Of a DNA stretch of 64,000 nucleotides, positions 63,809 through 64,000 are shown in pieces. Origin of the DNA: Parvibaculum sp. (GTDB lineage: Bacteria; Pseudomonadota; Alphaproteobacteria; Parvibaculales; Parvibaculaceae); the NCBI RefSeq assembly GCF_019635935.1, contig NZ_JAHBYN010000001.1, positions 558,001 to 622,000 of the forward strand, given 5' to 3'. The stretch's first letter is position 1; each line of letters starts with the position of its first letter. The position numbers and the translations under genes were made by a program. The notes under the pieces were generated by a model. It made no database searches and was not told where the DNA came from. It worked only from the letters and a program-made list of their open reading frames with translations.

Positions 63809-64000
63809 ATGGAAAACGCCCTTCTCATAGCCCTATCGCGCCAGATGGCGATGACGCGCGAAATGGCGACCATCGCGAACAACCTCGCGAACATGAACAC
63901 GGCCGGCTTCAAGTCGGAGGCGATGCTGTTCGACCAGTACGTGATGAAGGACGCCACAGAGGGCAGCAAGGCGGCGAAGATCACCTTCGTTCAGGATTTC
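63809..64000 (+). CDS. flgF: Flagellar basal-body rod protein FlgF (5' part)
   Basis: Only the first 64 residues are in the window: MENALLIALSRQMAMTREMA, then TIANNLANMNTAGFKSEAM. The ANN-x-AN-x-NT-x-GFK motif is the rod-protein N-terminal helix, and the variant beginning MENALL is typical of FlgF. The gene runs off the right edge; flgG probably follows. It is driven by a sigma-54-type promoter. Confidence 0.9.
   Translation, partial: MENALLIALSRQMAMTREMATIANNLANMNTAGFKSEAMLFDQYVMKDATEGSKAAKITFVQDF

Overview
The window reads as a chromosomal segment of a GC-rich alphaproteobacterium. The lineage is indicated by several family markers: a DUF3126 protein, the ATPase-inhibitor zeta subunit (DUF1476), a MotE/DUF6468 pair in the flagellar cluster, a CckA-type hybrid kinase next to recA, an SOS box of the alphaproteobacterial GTTC-N7-GTTC type, and CtrA-type TTAA-N7-TTAA sites beside flagellar genes. 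The mixture of fatty-acid/short-chain dehydrogenase genes and this flagellar layout would fit a Hyphomicrobiales/Parvibaculum-like organism, but that placement is an inference. No rRNA, CRISPR array, integrase, transposase or prophage gene was seen.

Layout. 1-8.2 kb: a truncated exported protein, a PaaG-like crotonase, a DUF192 protein translationally coupled to a gamma-carbonic anhydrase-like protein, a Tat-exported PhoX-type phosphatase with a Pho-box-like repeat upstream, and a group of uncharacterised membrane or exported proteins ending in DUF3126. 8.2-23.7 kb: accessory metabolism (four short-chain dehydrogenase and crotonase genes, PuuB-like oxidase, cysE, sulfatase, two paralogous alpha/beta hydrolases, an M20 amidohydrolase, two paralogous GPH-type MFS carriers). 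23.7-24.9 kb: a gene-free stretch of about 1.2 kb filled with repeats: REP-like hairpins, an inverted REP pair, and several direct-repeat arrays of the PhoB half-site CTGTCA. 24.9-37.6 kb: a CHCC zinc-finger protein, a LysE exporter, tRNA-Leu(UAA), CinA-like protein, map, radC, amidase, purB, a phosphatase, a crotonase, a PQQ dehydrogenase divergent from a TetR regulator, a PAS_5 protein and ATPase zeta. 37.9-42.5 kb: purC-purS-purQ-purL-bolA-grxD ending in a bidirectional terminator facing rpsD. 43.4-49.5 kb: trmJ, icd, alaS, recA. 49.7-64 kb: cckA and flagellar genes.

The flagellar part has three blocks. A leftward operon runs flgB-flgC-fliE-fliQ-fliR-flhB-cckA. A divergent fliO-fliP pair starts from the same 278-bp intergenic region, which holds a perfect CtrA-type site. 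A second leftward unit runs fliL-fliM-DUF6468-motE followed by an exported 1.1-kaa protein with three AMIN-like modules and a helical-repeat tail; its own upstream gap holds another perfect CtrA-type site. At the right edge flgF begins behind a sigma-54-type promoter. If the sites are real, the CtrA-activating kinase CckA lies downstream in an operon that CtrA may itself control.

The most unusual observation is a pair of non-coding loci (24.46-24.68 kb and 28.96-29.18 kb). Each has a triple 11-bp-spaced CTGTCA array, and 32 of 39 positions agree between the two arrays. Each array points towards a conserved 33-bp motif lying 110-150 bp downstream. This looks like a dispersed, possibly PhoB-controlled non-coding unit.
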